The notes beneath the pieces are model-generated. The model had not been told where the DNA came from. It saw only the letters and a program-made list of their open reading frames with translations, and made no database searches. 64,000 bases of DNA, from assembly GCF_004103695.1 (NCBI RefSeq), contig NZ_CP035280.1, positions 2,356,001 through 2,420,000 of the forward strand, given 5' to 3'. Each line of letters opens with the position of its first letter. Within the stretch, counting starts at the first letter, position 1. Shown here in pieces: positions 1 through 9,171 of the stretch. A program made the position numbers and the translations under genes. The stretch is from Clostridium sp. JN-9. GTDB lineage: Bacteria > Bacillota > Clostridia > Clostridiales > Clostridiaceae.

Positions 1-747
1 GACAGCGCCATGGATGTTGGCCTATATGAAAAGAGAACATATAAAAACGGTAAGTCCAGAATTGTAAAATCAAAAGCATTTCTAAAGCAAAAAATCATAA
101 TTACATTTTCAAGAAAAATGATGGAATATCAAAGGCATATCAGAAATGCGCAGATTGAACGGGCTAAGAACTTACTCAACAATCAAAATATAGATAATAT
201 AAAAAAGGGACCTCATGATGTTACACGTTTCATCAAAAGGACATCAAAAGGTAATAATGGTGAAAAAGCCTCTGATCACTATGAAATTGATCAATCTATC
301 ATTGATAGAGAAGAAAAATATGATGGGTATTACGCAGTTGCCACAAATTTGGATGATGATGCTAAATCAATACTTACTATAAATTCAAACCGTTATAAAA
401 TCGAGGATTGTTTTCGGATACTAAAAAGCAATTTTAATGCAAGACCAGTTTATCACAGAAATCGCAACAGGATTATTGCACACTTCATGATTTGTTATAC
501 GTCTTTACTAATTTATCGTTTGCTTGAAAACAAGCTAGACCTGCAAGGAACACATTTTACAGCAGATGATATTCTTGAAACGCTACGTAATATGAATGTC
601 ATGAATACACAGGATGCTTTTTATACAGCAACATATACAGGAAGCCAAGTATGTACAGCGTTAAATGGCCTATTTAATTTAGGCTTAGATAAAAAATATT
701 ATCTTCCTAAAGAACTGAATAAGAAAATAAAAAAATTTCTAAGTTGA
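1..747 (+). CDS. DDE transposase, C-terminal part (IS1634/IS4-like), cut by window edge
   Basis: The reading frame is open from base 1, so the 5' part of the gene lies outside the window. The visible 248 residues carry the end of a DDE transposase core. A YDGYYAV block holds a catalytic Asp, and a YKIEDCFRILKS block supplies the Glu, followed by a RPVYHRN segment typical of IS1634-type enzymes. The IS4 superfamily uses this triad to cut and join IS ends. A hairpin terminator follows 30 bases after the stop. I see no internal stop in the visible part. Assignment to IS1634 rather than another IS4-like family is by motif memory only. Confidence 0.75.
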   Translation, partial: DSAMDVGLYEKRTYKNGKSRIVKSKAFLKQKIIITFSRKMMEYQRHIRNAQIERAKNLLNNQNIDNIKKGPHDVTRFIKRTSKGNNGEKASDHYEIDQSIIDREEKYDGYYAVATNLDDDAKSILTINSNRYKIEDCFRILKSNFNARPVYHRNRNRIIAHFMICYTSLLIYRLLENKLDLQGTHFTADDILETLRNMNVMNTQDAFYTATYTGSQVCTALNGLFNLGLDKKYYLPKELNKKIKKFLS

Positions 748-778
748 TGTTTTCATACAACATTTTTAAAATAAGAAA

Positions 779-822
779 AGAGAAGGAAAGCCTCTATTTA
801 CTGGGGTTCCTTCTCTAAATTT
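779..822 (+). terminator. Rho-independent terminator after transposase
   Basis: A perfect 10-bp inverted repeat (779-788 with 807-816), whose stem extends inward through AGCC/GGGG, is followed by AAATTTTTATTT. It lies 32 bases downstream of the transposase stop and fits termination of that gene. It could also be part of the IS end. Confidence 0.6.
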
Positions 823-906
823 TTATTTAAGTGTTGAAAATGAGATTATACCTTATTTCATGAATAATTCAATAATTTAATTAAAAAAGCAGAGATTTCG
901 CATCTA

Positions 907-948
907 AATTCCAGTAAAAGATTTACTTTTACTGGAATTGTATTTTAT
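907..948. terminator. Hairpin terminator between two transposase genes
   Basis: A perfect 14-bp inverted repeat (907-920 with 926-939) with a 5-base loop sits in the 312-base gap between the two transposase genes. T-rich flanks on both sides make it a candidate bidirectional terminator. Apart from this and the preceding hairpin I see nothing coding in 748-1059. Confidence 0.6.
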
Positions 949-1059
949 TGTACTTTCTTACATGGCTGGTAAATCAACAGACCGATATGTCGAAAAAATA
1001 GTTATAATTACCCTTACCCTAAGAAATTTTAATAATCGATTTCCAATTTTATTTTTATA

Positions 1060-2313
1060 TTAAGTCTTTTTAAATATTGGATTATTCCAGTTGTCATCTA
1101 TAGTAAATCTTTCATCTTTTATATCTTCAATAATATCTATTTGAAGCATCCGTTTCTTTCTAAAACCTCTGATACATCTAAAAAAATATAACTGCATCAG
1201 ATTAAACGCTATAATTATAAACATCAGTACTGTCTCTACGCCCGTAGGGCTATGAAGAAAGCAATGATCTAAATGCCATTCTGTTTTAAGCTGATGAAAG
1301 GCATTATTTTCTATATCCCACCTCTTGTGCATTATCTTCCACAAGGTTTCTACTGAGGCAAATTTGTCTGTTGTTATAATCCAGCCTTCTTTAATTTCTA
1401 CCTTATCTCCAGTATGAATTTCTTCTATAAACCTTATAAATCTAACTTTGATAGTCGGATCTGATATTTCAAAATTATCTTCATCCCAAGCTTTAATTTT
1501 GGTATAGTCTTTACTTCCCTGCTTTACAATCCATTTCTTATCAGCCTCACGGCGCTTAAATAGAGCTAATGCATCCTTTACAATGAGAAGACGCTCATCT
1601 TTAACTCTTACTACTGCATTCATTCCTATTGAAAGGACTTCTTTTATCCAAGTAGATTTACAATATAAAGCATCAGCTACTATAATATCGGCAAAATGGT
1701 GATATTTACGATATAATTTTTTTATTAATCTTATACCTCCGGTGATTTCACCTTCATCTTTATTCGAACTATCTTTCTTAGGTTCAAGCATTTCTTGTCC
1801 TAAAATAACATGGGGATCCGAACCTACGGTAATACAAACTACAGATCTGTGGAAATGACGAGTAGTGCCATCCTTATTCTTTCGTGAAAGACATTTGTCA
1901 CAAAATTTTTTAGCACTTTCAAATAATTCTACACCATCTACAGCAACTACCTTTAAGCCATCTATGGTACCATTTCTAAATATCTTATTTTTTATCGTAG
2001 TTCTAATTATACTATCATGAATATTTTTCAAACCATTCAAATCAAAATCACTTAAGCAGCGCCTAACGGCATCAATGTGAATCATTTTAGTGTTTTTAGG
2101 TAATACTTTTTTAAATTTACCTTTTTTAAGCCAATGCTCTAACCTGTTGAAACTTCTTATTTGAAGCATAAATCCAAACAAAACTACAAAGGTGATTGTT
2201 GAAATTTTTACTAGAGATTTTATCTTTTTATCCTCTAAGGTATTGATTTTTTCACCTATATCGTATACTTTATTAATATAGGTGAGCATTTGTTTTAAAT
2301 AACTTTTATTCAT
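1060..2313 (-). CDS. IS4-like DDE transposase (417 aa)
   Basis: Full-length DDE transposase. VAVDGVE holds the first catalytic Asp, VADALY the second, and RWDIENNAFHQLK the Glu within the Y/R-x-x-x-E helix of IS4-superfamily enzymes. A Cys-containing segment (CDKCLSRKN) follows the first Asp. The frame is open with no stops, so the copy may be active. It reads away from the S1 gene. I could not define clean terminal inverted repeats: a short CGATTTC match near 1035 and 2390 is suggestive only. The start ATG at 2313 has only a weak ribosome site. Confidence 0.75.
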   Translation of the reverse strand: MNKSYLKQMLTYINKVYDIGEKINTLEDKKIKSLVKISTITFVVLFGFMLQIRSFNRLEHWLKKGKFKKVLPKNTKMIHIDAVRRCLSDFDLNGLKNIHDSIIRTTIKNKIFRNGTIDGLKVVAVDGVELFESAKKFCDKCLSRKNKDGTTRHFHRSVVCITVGSDPHVILGQEMLEPKKDSSNKDEGEITGGIRLIKKLYRKYHHFADIIVADALYCKSTWIKEVLSIGMNAVVRVKDERLLIVKDALALFKRREADKKWIVKQGSKDYTKIKAWDEDNFEISDPTIKVRFIRFIEEIHTGDKVEIKEGWIITTDKFASVETLWKIMHKRWDIENNAFHQLKTEWHLDHCFLHSPTGVETVLMFIIIAFNLMQLYFFRCIRGFRKKRMLQIDIIEDIKDERFTIDDNWNNPIFKKT

Positions 2314-2319
2314 CTTAAG

Positions 2320-2364
2320 GCATCCTTTCTATTGTGTTGTGCAAAACTATTATAAAAAGGATGC
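2320..2364. repeat. Inverted repeat upstream of the IS4-like transposase
   Basis: A 9-bp perfect inverted repeat (2320-2328 with 2356-2364) lies directly 5' of the transposase start, overlapping the likely promoter or leader. It could be a regulatory hairpin limiting transposase translation, or part of the IS end. Confidence 0.4.
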
Positions 2365-2535
2365 TTTTATTATGCAAATTTTTTTTATAATTTCCAGTAG
2401 AAATCGGATTTTACAATGTTTTTATTAAATACTAGCAAATCAATATAAATCAGCGGGCTGCGCCCTAAAACTTTTTTAGGTGCTAAACTTCTGTTAAAAA
2501 AGGGATCAGCTTATTAAACCGTCCCTCATTATATT

Positions 2536-3714
2536 TTATTCAAATTTAAAGTTTTTAAATTTATCCTTAAACACATCTCCCAAAGTTACAGATGAATTAT
2601 CACTTTTCTGAAATTTTGAATAGTCTTCCACAGGCTTATCTGCAGCATCCTTTATACTAAGACTGATTCTCTTTTCTTTTTCATTTATATCTAGTATTTT
2701 AACCTTCACTGTATCTCCAATTGTAAGCTTATCAGCTGGGTTTGTTACCCTTTCTTCACTTATTTCTGAAATATGTACCAGTCCATCAAGACCAGGCTCT
2801 AATTCTACAAAAGCACCTACCTTTATGAATTTTGTTACTTTACCCTGAACAATTGAATTAACTTGATATTTTGAAAAAATGTCATTCCATGGATCATCCT
2901 TAACATCCTTTAGTGCCAGAGAAATTCTGCCTTTTTCCTTATCCACATCCAAAACATAAACAGAAACCTTGTCACCTACAGATACTACTTCAGAAGGCTT
3001 ATTTACTCTCTTCCAGGATAATTCTGAAATATGAATTAAACCTTCTGCCCCGCCTAAATCAACAAAGGCTCCAAATTTAACAAGTTTTGTTACAGTTCCT
3101 TCTCTTTTTTCTCCTTTTGTTATGCTTTTTAGGAGCTGTTCACGTTTCTCTGCTGCCTCTGCCTTTTCAATTTCCTTTGCAGAAACAACTACGTTTTCAT
3201 TATTTTTATCAAATTCTATAATTTTAACTGATAATTCCTTATCCTTAAATTCATTTGCATCTTCCACTCTTCTTAGAGAAAGCTGTGATATTGGAATGAA
3301 TATTCTAACTCCATTATAATATGCCACAGCACCGCCTTTAACAGCTTCCTTCACTGTAACCTTTACTGTATCTCCATTTTTAAATGCACTTTCTAAATCG
3401 TCCCAAACCTTTATTTTGTCTGCTTCTTTTTTTGAAAGCAGTACATTTCCTTCTCCATTGTTTATTTCAAGCACACAGAGTTTTATTTCTTCATCCGGCT
3501 TAAATATTTCTCTTAAATTAATGTTCTCATCATTTGTAATTTCACTTCTTGGTACAACTCCATCAGCCATATAGCCTATGTTTACCAGCAGCTCGCTTTC
3601 AGATACTGATATTATTTTACCATTAACTAAATCTCCTGTGCTTATTCTATGCATTGAAGCATCAATAGCATCCATGATTTCATTCATTGACATGTCCTGA
3701 TTATTATCTGGCAT
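2536..3714 (-). CDS. rpsA: 30S ribosomal protein S1 homologue (four S1 domains)
   Basis: RNA-binding protein of 392 residues with four OB-fold S1 motifs, at roughly residues 25-92, 110-178, 199-268 and 285-354. The last two carry the diagnostic GAFV(D/E)L...GL(I/V)HISE pattern. Firmicutes have short S1 homologues that associate with the ribosome or with mRNA, unlike the six-domain enterobacterial protein, so function as canonical S1 is less certain than the fold. A strong GAGGAGG ribosome site precedes the ATG at 3714. It is monocistronic here. The C-terminal tail after domain 4 is short and mixed-charge. Confidence 0.85.
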   Translation of the reverse strand: MPDNNQDMSMNEIMDAIDASMHRISTGDLVNGKIISVSESELLVNIGYMADGVVPRSEITNDENINLREIFKPDEEIKLCVLEINNGEGNVLLSKKEADKIKVWDDLESAFKNGDTVKVTVKEAVKGGAVAYYNGVRIFIPISQLSLRRVEDANEFKDKELSVKIIEFDKNNENVVVSAKEIEKAEAAEKREQLLKSITKGEKREGTVTKLVKFGAFVDLGGAEGLIHISELSWKRVNKPSEVVSVGDKVSVYVLDVDKEKGRISLALKDVKDDPWNDIFSKYQVNSIVQGKVTKFIKVGAFVELEPGLDGLVHISEISEERVTNPADKLTIGDTVKVKILDINEKEKRISLSIKDAADKPVEDYSKFQKSDNSSVTLGDVFKDKFKNFKFE

Positions 3715-3832
3715 TTAATACATCCTCCTCACGTTTTTATCCATACACTTATAAATTATATATATTTAGAAATAATAGCCAACATTATTTTATAACAAAG
3801 CTTAAAATTACACAATAAAAACATGCATTAAA

Positions 3833-3867
3833 AAAATAAGAAAGTGCAAATACAACTTTCTTATTTT
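3833..3867 (-). terminator. Terminator after the glutamate-synthase-like gene
   Basis: A perfect 13-bp inverted repeat (3833-3845 with 3855-3867) reads on the minus strand as stem, 9-base loop, stem, then a T-rich tail. It lies 13 bases past the stop of the gene at 3880-5211. Confidence 0.8.
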
Positions 3868-3879
3868 GAATATTGCATT

Positions 3880-5211
3880 TTAATAGCCAGGTTCTCCTGC
3901 ATATCCTATGCCTAATGCTTCTGCCAGCTGCTTATCTACTGCTACCAGGTCCTGAAGCTTCAAATCAGTAATACTTTGTTTTCCCATAGCTGTAAGTGCC
4001 AGCTTCATTTCTTCATTACATGAATTTAAAAAATTAGTAAGAGTAGCTGTTCCCTTTTCAACATTAAAGTCATCAGCATGATCTGCACCATATAAAAACA
4101 ATTGTGAAGTCGTTTCAAATGGTGTTACCTTTGTTGTCTGACTCTGCAGAGCTGCAATAACTGCAATAGAGCCTATATACACAGCATTTGCGCCAAGTGC
4201 CATTGCCTTTAAAAAGTCACCAGGTGTTTTAAGTCCTCCAGCAGCTATAATATCGTATTTTTCTCTAACATTATGACTTGTTAAATATTTATCAGCCCTG
4301 GATATGGAATAAAGAGTTGGAAGTCCTAAGTCATCCTCCAGTGTAGGAGGCGCTCCTGCAGTTCCTCCTTCTGCTCCATCAATTGTTATAAAGTCTGCAT
4401 TAGTTTTAATTACCACATCCAGTTCCTTTTCTATAAAATGTGTACCTGCAATCTTTATGCCTACTGGAATGTCATATTTATTTTTTAAATCGTTAACCAG
4501 ATTAACAATATCTGATGAATTATTTATGTTGTTAAATCTTGATTCCCTTTTTGGTACTTCTCCTTCATCCAGATTCCAGATGCTTCTCATCTGTTCATCA
4601 GTGTTTATATTGGTATTTTGCGTAGGTACTGCTCCTCCCCAGGCTCCTTGTCCAAGCTGTATTTCTATAGCATCTAATTTACTTAATTCCTCAGGATTCA
4701 TTAATTTATGATACCTGTTGTACTGACCTATAAGCCTTGCTGCAGCTTTTCTTTCTATGTCATTTAATGGTGCCTCACCTGTATTTGTTGCAGTGCCTGC
4801 ATTGGTTGCAGCAGCAGCTAAAGCTTCTTTAATCTTCATGCTTAAAGATCCCCCATAAGACATACCTGTTATAATTACAGGCATTTTTAAATTAAGTGGT
4901 CTGCCGCAGTTTTTTCCAATAACTACATCTGTTTTAATTGTGTTTGTATCCTTTGTGGGGAGTTTAAAAAGCTGAGTTGGATTTAAGAATATTTTCTTCC
5001 AGGGTGATTGTACATTAGGACTGCCATAGGTTCTTGACAATGGTTTCCCTGTTTCCCCTCGAATTGATGCTTCAATTATAGCTCTAAGTGTAAATTTTTG
5101 AGCTGCTGTAACTAAAACAAATAAATTTTTATCATAGTTTTCTGTCAATATCTTTTCCAGCATCTTATCAGAATTCTCATCTGTAATGGACTTTATCAGG
5201 TTTTCAAACAT
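3880..5211 (-). CDS. FMN-binding glutamate synthase family protein
   Basis: Protein of 443 residues matching the central FMN/Fe-S domain of the glutamate synthase large subunit (Glu_synthase, TIM barrel), without the amidotransferase domain. Visible blocks are MSYGGSLS, LGQGAWGG, GIKIAGTHF, TIDGAEGGTA (phosphate and flavin binding region) and AAGGLKTPGD. Stand-alone proteins of this family are common in clostridia and archaea, and their exact substrate is often unproven. I chose the ATG at 5211 because AGGAGG lies 7 bases upstream. An in-frame ATG 21 bases earlier has no ribosome site. It is a single gene with its own terminator. Confidence 0.8.
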   Translation of the reverse strand: MFENLIKSITDENSDKMLEKILTENYDKNLFVLVTAAQKFTLRAIIEASIRGETGKPLSRTYGSPNVQSPWKKIFLNPTQLFKLPTKDTNTIKTDVVIGKNCGRPLNLKMPVIITGMSYGGSLSMKIKEALAAAATNAGTATNTGEAPLNDIERKAAARLIGQYNRYHKLMNPEELSKLDAIEIQLGQGAWGGAVPTQNTNINTDEQMRSIWNLDEGEVPKRESRFNNINNSSDIVNLVNDLKNKYDIPVGIKIAGTHFIEKELDVVIKTNADFITIDGAEGGTAGAPPTLEDDLGLPTLYSISRADKYLTSHNVREKYDIIAAGGLKTPGDFLKAMALGANAVYIGSIAVIAALQSQTTKVTPFETTSQLFLYGADHADDFNVEKGTATLTNFLNSCNEEMKLALTAMGKQSITDLKLQDLVAVDKQLAEALGIGYAGEPGY

Positions 5212-5320
5212 ATTTTTCCTCCTAATATTCACTTATGATTTACAATGCAATTAATGTGTGCATTATATTACCCTTATTATTAGCAAACATAAGTAAATTA
5301 TTTATAGAGGATATACTTTA

Positions 5321-5905
5321 TTATAGGAACGCCCTTTCATTTTTTTGCTTGTACATATTGCTGTCAGCCTTTTTTATTAACTCTTCTATAGAATTAGCAT
5401 CGCTGCTGCTGAATTCACAGAAGCCGCTGCTTATCTGCAGCTTGAATTTAAACTTATTGCTATTGTTAACTTCTTCAATATTATCCCATATTCTCTTCTC
5501 AATTTTCTTAGCCTGTTTTAATGAAGTATGAGGGAAAATAATAATAAATTCGTCCCCTCCCAGCCTGAAAACAATGTCATCTTTTCTCACACTCTTTTTA
5601 AGAACATCACTGATTACAATAAGCAGTTTGTCACCCTCATCATGTCCATAGTTATCGTTTACCCTTTTAAGCTTGTCCACATCAATAAAGCTTACAGTAG
5701 TATGAATTTTTTCCTCATGCCTGGATGTTTCAATAAAATTGTGTAGCAATTTCAAGCCATATCTCCTGTTGTATACTCCTGTCATGCAATCAAAATCAGC
5801 AAAATATGTGAGTTCATCTATTTTATTCTTTAGCTCACTAATAATATTATCTTTAGTTTTTAATAAATTAATTAAAGTCTCTTTATCATTTTCATCGTAA
5901 CCCAT
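5321..5905 (-). CDS. GGDEF-domain diguanylate cyclase
   Basis: Protein of 194 residues with a short N-terminal coiled-coil-like helix and a complete GGDEF domain. The active site RLGGDEF is intact. An RKDD motif lies five residues before it, matching the RxxD inhibitory I-site that binds c-di-GMP. It should make c-di-GMP from two GTP. It has no membrane segment or recognisable sensor domain, so the input is unknown. The ATG at 5905 follows GGGTGG at short spacing and is preferred over the ATG at 5926. Confidence 0.85.
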   Translation of the reverse strand: MGYDENDKETLINLLKTKDNIISELKNKIDELTYFADFDCMTGVYNRRYGLKLLHNFIETSRHEEKIHTTVSFIDVDKLKRVNDNYGHDEGDKLLIVISDVLKKSVRKDDIVFRLGGDEFIIIFPHTSLKQAKKIEKRIWDNIEEVNNSNKFKFKLQISSGFCEFSSSDANSIEELIKKADSNMYKQKNERAFL

Positions 5906-5990
5906 AATACCACCCATAATATTCAATAATATATATTACCATTTTATCACAAATCATAAAGACATAAACATAAATTTTAAAATTAGTGTA

Positions 5991-7310
5991 TCACCCTTTT
6001 ATTTTTTTAAGCCACTGCTTTATTTTAGCCTCATAGCCATTGTCACTTGGCCTATAATAAGTTTTCTCCTTTAATGTATCAGGAAGATACTGCTGCTTTA
6101 CATAGTGATTTTTATAATCATGAGGATAAATATATCCATCTCCATGCTGCAGATTCTGTGCACCACTATAATGCTTATCCCTTAAATGCATTGGCACAGT
6201 TCCTATATCAGCGTTATCAATATCATTAAGGGCCTCATCTATACCAATATAAGAAGCATTACTTTTTGGTGCACAAGCCACATAAACTGCAGCCTGAGCC
6301 AAAATAATCCTAGCCTCTGGCATTCCAATAAATTGAACAGCCTGTGCTGCACTGTTTGCAACTACAATTGCCATTGGGTCTGCATTGCCAACGTCTTCTG
6401 AAGCTGCAATAACTATTCTTCTTGCTATAAACACAGGGTCCTCCCCGCCATGAATCATTCTGGCAAGATAATGCAGTGCTGCATCTGCATCAGATCCTCT
6501 CATGCTTTTTATAAAGGCAGAAGCAGTATCATAATGGTTATCCCCGTCCTTATCATAGTTCACAGCCTTTTTTTGAACACATTCCTCTAAAACCTGAAGT
6601 GTAATTTCTATTTTACCAGTACTTTCATTTCTATCTGTGGTGAGTACTGCCAGCTCCAAAGCGTTCAAAGCCTTTCTTGCATCTCCATTTGCCATACTGC
6701 ATAAAAAATCTTTTCCATCCTGGTGCAATTGTATATTCAGATTTCCAAGGCCCTGCTCCTTATCACTTACAGCTCTGTCTATTATTCTGCCTATATGCTC
6801 AGGTGTAAGCGGATTAAGCTCAAAAACCATGGATCTTGAAATAAGCGCCCTGTTCACTTCAAAATATGGATTTTCCGTAGTTGCGCCTATTAATACAATG
6901 GTTCCGTTTTCAACATATGGAAGAAGCCCATCCTGCTGGGCTTTGTTAAATCTGTGAATCTCATCTAAAAAAAGAATTGTCTTTTTATTATACATTCCCA
7001 GGTTATTCTTAGCTTCCAAAACCACTTCTCTAATTTCTTTGACTCCGCAGGTCACTGCATTTAACTGTACAAAATTAGATTTAGTGGTATTGGCAATTAT
7101 TTTAGCCAGACTGGTTTTCCCCGTTCCAGGAGGTCCATATAAAATCAAAGATGTAATTCTGTCTGCTTTTATTGCCCTAAACAGTAATTTACCAGGTCCC
7201 AGTATATGCTCCTGCCCAACAAACTCCTCCATTTTCCTTGGTTTAAGTCTTTCAGCTAATGGAGCATTTTGTTTTAAGGATTTTTGTCTTTGTATATCAA
7301 ATAAGTCCAC
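5991..7310 (-). CDS. rarA: Replication-associated recombination protein A (AAA+ ATPase)
   Basis: Homologue of RarA/MgsA, an AAA+ ATPase related to clamp loaders that acts at stalled replication forks. Visible are Walker A GPPGTGKT, Walker [10 protein letters not shown], sensor 1 GATTENP, and the C-terminal tetramerisation region with GHGD/HLRDKHY-like sequence. Length (about 440 residues) is normal. The GTG at 7310 (VDLFDIQ) follows AGGTGA by six bases and is the likely start; a GTG at 7319 is possible. The HNH-like gene lies 20 bases upstream in the same direction, so the two may be cotranscribed. Confidence 0.9.
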   Translation of the reverse strand: MDLFDIQRQKSLKQNAPLAERLKPRKMEEFVGQEHILGPGKLLFRAIKADRITSLILYGPPGTGKTSLAKIIANTTKSNFVQLNAVTCGVKEIREVVLEAKNNLGMYNKKTILFLDEIHRFNKAQQDGLLPYVENGTIVLIGATTENPYFEVNRALISRSMVFELNPLTPEHIGRIIDRAVSDKEQGLGNLNIQLHQDGKDFLCSMANGDARKALNALELAVLTTDRNESTGKIEITLQVLEECVQKKAVNYDKDGDNHYDTASAFIKSMRGSDADAALHYLARMIHGGEDPVFIARRIVIAASEDVGNADPMAIVVANSAAQAVQFIGMPEARIILAQAAVYVACAPKSNASYIGIDEALNDIDNADIGTVPMHLRDKHYSGAQNLQHGDGYIYPHDYKNHYVKQQYLPDTLKEKTYYRPSDNGYEAKIKQWLKKIKG

Positions 7311-7329
7311 AAAAATCACCTGTCTTTTA

Positions 7330-7725
7330 TTAAAAATTGGCTATGAAATCACAAAATTCATATTGCATTTCCTCACTGTATTCCTTGCATCCCATCAATC
7401 TGAATATAACATCTTTGGATTTATAGCCTTCTTTATATAATTTGAAATTCTTTAGTAGTTTTTTCATCATGCCCTTATTAATCTTTAAAATCTGTACTAA
7501 TTCATCAATAGAATAATATTCATTATTTAGAAGCTGCTTAAGCTTTGACTGCAATTCTAATTTATATTGTAAATCCAGGTTTCTGTCTTTGTGAGGCCCG
7601 TTTTTTCCTCTGTGATGCTCTGAGCATAAATATTTAAAATTCAGCTCATAGTCAACTCCACCCTGACTTCTATAAACTATATGATGCTTATCTGCTGCCT
7701 TTCCACAAACTTCACACTTTAGCAA
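7330..7725 (-). CDS. HNH-endonuclease-like small protein
   Basis: Protein of 131 residues. It starts with a CxxC pair (CEVCG), then KHHIV and LCSEHHRGKNGPH, a zinc-binding HNH/HNHc-type arrangement, followed by a helical region with a helix-turn-helix look (residues 68-110). The same architecture occurs in the prophage protein at 62296-62652 (same KHHI(V/I), LNFKYLC and GPH blocks and the same C-terminal RLMG end), so the two are paralogues. DNA cleavage is inferred from the fold only. It lies directly upstream of rarA. Confidence 0.6.
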   Translation of the reverse strand: MLKCEVCGKAADKHHIVYRSQGGVDYELNFKYLCSEHHRGKNGPHKDRNLDLQYKLELQSKLKQLLNNEYYSIDELVQILKINKGMMKKLLKNFKLYKEGYKSKDVIFRLMGCKEYSEEMQYEFCDFIANF

Positions 7726-7861
7726 TAAGGTTACCTCCCAAATTTATAAATTCATATTTTATTTTTATTATAGCACAATTTATTTTAACTCTCACTGGCA
7801 TATTAAGTATAGACATTTATATAAAACTATTATAATATCAGATAATATAAGGAGTGATTAG

Positions 7862-8191
7862 ATGGACAGCTTTATAAATATAGATAATTCCGCCTATGAG
7901 GAGCTTATGAAATTACTAAGTTCTCATACTGAATATAACTGTGTTGCATTAAAATTATCAAAAATATGCTGCAGCAGATCCAAAGTTGATGTTTTCCTTG
8001 ATGAAATTGGAGAGCATGAACCCTTAGTAAAATTCAAAGATCTGCAGATTAAATATGATGACAGTGTATCCAAGGCCTTTAGCAGCATCTGGCTTAAATA
8101 TGAGAACAATACATTTATGATAAAATGCACCCCAATAGGTAACAGCAGCTGCCAAAGTAACTGCAGCAATCACTGCTGCAGTTACAAATAA
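7862..8191 (+). CDS. HesB/IscA-like small protein
   Basis: Protein of 109 residues resembling the HesB-like proteins of clostridia: an N-terminal CVALKLSKICC block, the middle VKFKDLQI segment, and a Cys-rich tail with CQSNC and HCC. Related A-type proteins carry Fe-S clusters, but the conserved three-Cys pattern of IscA is not clearly present here, so cluster binding is inferred. AAGGAGTG lies 7 bases before the ATG. It is transcribed alone, divergently from the HNH/rarA pair. Confidence 0.55.
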   Translation: MDSFINIDNSAYEELMKLLSSHTEYNCVALKLSKICCSRSKVDVFLDEIGEHEPLVKFKDLQIKYDDSVSKAFSSIWLKYENNTFMIKCTPIGNSSCQSNCSNHCCSYK

Positions 8192-8325
8192 CAAAGATTA
8201 AAGGCCAAAGATTAAATAATGTAGATTTTCAGCCAAGGCTGAAAATCTTTAAATTTAAGTTTTGCCCAAAGGCAAAACAACATTATTTGTTCTTTATTCT
8301 TTAATCTTTAATCTTTATTTTAAGT
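8190..8325. repeat. MITE-like palindromic repeat, AT-rich arms
   Basis: An imperfect palindrome of about 135 bp. The arms are runs of AAAGATTAA on the left and TTAATCTTT on the right. Each arm carries AATAATGT(A/T) and an inner hairpin (AGATTTTCAGCC/GGCTGAAAATCT on the left, TTTTGCC/GGCAAAA on the right). Related units occur at 10039-10272, 15143-15208, 15525-15580, 15823-15893 and 16785-16838. It separates convergent genes and may act as a terminator. Confidence 0.6.
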
Positions 8326-8332
8326 CTTTATT

Positions 8333-9043
8333 TTAAAGGTTTTCTATTATTGTCTCTCTGATTTTATCTGTTAATTCTCTCTGCTGTTTTCTATCCAAAG
8401 TAGTTGGATCAATTGCTTTTCCATAAGTTAACTTAACTTTTCCCCTTTTAAACTTCCAGCCCGAATTTGCTTCCCTCAAAAGATATGATCCTGAAATTGT
8501 AACTGGGACTATTGGTTTTCCTGCTTTCAATCCTAATTTTATGCTTCCCTTTTTAAATTCTCCAACTTTAGGTCCTTTACTTCTTGTGCCTTCAGGAAAA
8601 ATTAAAAGACTGCTGCCGTTTTTTAAGTACTCAACGCCCTGGTCTATAGACTTTACTGCCTCTCTTATGTTCTCTCTATCCATAAAAACACAGTTCATTT
8701 CTTTACACCAGTAAGACAGAAATTTATATTTTAACAGCTCTTTCTTTGCAATAAATCCAATAGTCCTATCAGAATTTGCCAGAATTATAGGTATATCCAG
8801 TGCTCCCTGATGATTTGACACAAATAAACATGCTTCCTTAGGAATGTTTTCTTTTCCTTTTATCTCAACTTCAGCTCCAACACTTTTTAAAATGGCCTTA
8901 GCCCAGTCTCTGACTTTAAAATACAGATACTGTTTTGCTTCTTCTTCCTTCCCCTGATCTTTAAGTTTCTCCAGCTTGCTTCTCTTAAACATACTTAGCA
9001 GCATATATATTCCGAAACCTATGTATTTAATGATTGATCTCAT
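8333..9043 (-). CDS. plsC: 1-acyl-sn-glycerol-3-phosphate acyltransferase
   Basis: Lysophosphatidic acid acyltransferase, 236 residues, the second acylation step in phosphatidic acid synthesis at the membrane. The catalytic HX4D motif appears as NHQGALD, and the glycerol-phosphate-binding motif as FPEGTRS. An IPIILA block and VPVTISGS complete the PlsC fold. An N-terminal hydrophobic stretch (residues 4-18) should anchor it. Other acyltransferases share these motifs, so the acceptor is inferred. It is monocistronic and diverges from the YitT gene. Confidence 0.85.
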   Translation of the reverse strand: MRSIIKYIGFGIYMLLSMFKRSKLEKLKDQGKEEEAKQYLYFKVRDWAKAILKSVGAEVEIKGKENIPKEACLFVSNHQGALDIPIILANSDRTIGFIAKKELLKYKFLSYWCKEMNCVFMDRENIREAVKSIDQGVEYLKNGSSLLIFPEGTRSKGPKVGEFKKGSIKLGLKAGKPIVPVTISGSYLLREANSGWKFKRGKVKLTYGKAIDPTTLDRKQQRELTDKIRETIIENL

Positions 9044-9171
9044 GGCGACTCCCCCTTAATAAAAGCTCCAATTTATTTAAAATTAATATATTGTTTATTT
9101 AATAATTATATTGTAATATTTATGTATATTCAAATCAATGACAAATCTATTTGTTACAGGAGGAATAAAAT

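Noticed and set aside
1030..2400. Terminal inverted repeats of the IS4-like element
   Set aside because: Only a 7-base match (CGATTTC) could be seen near both ends; too short to define the element.
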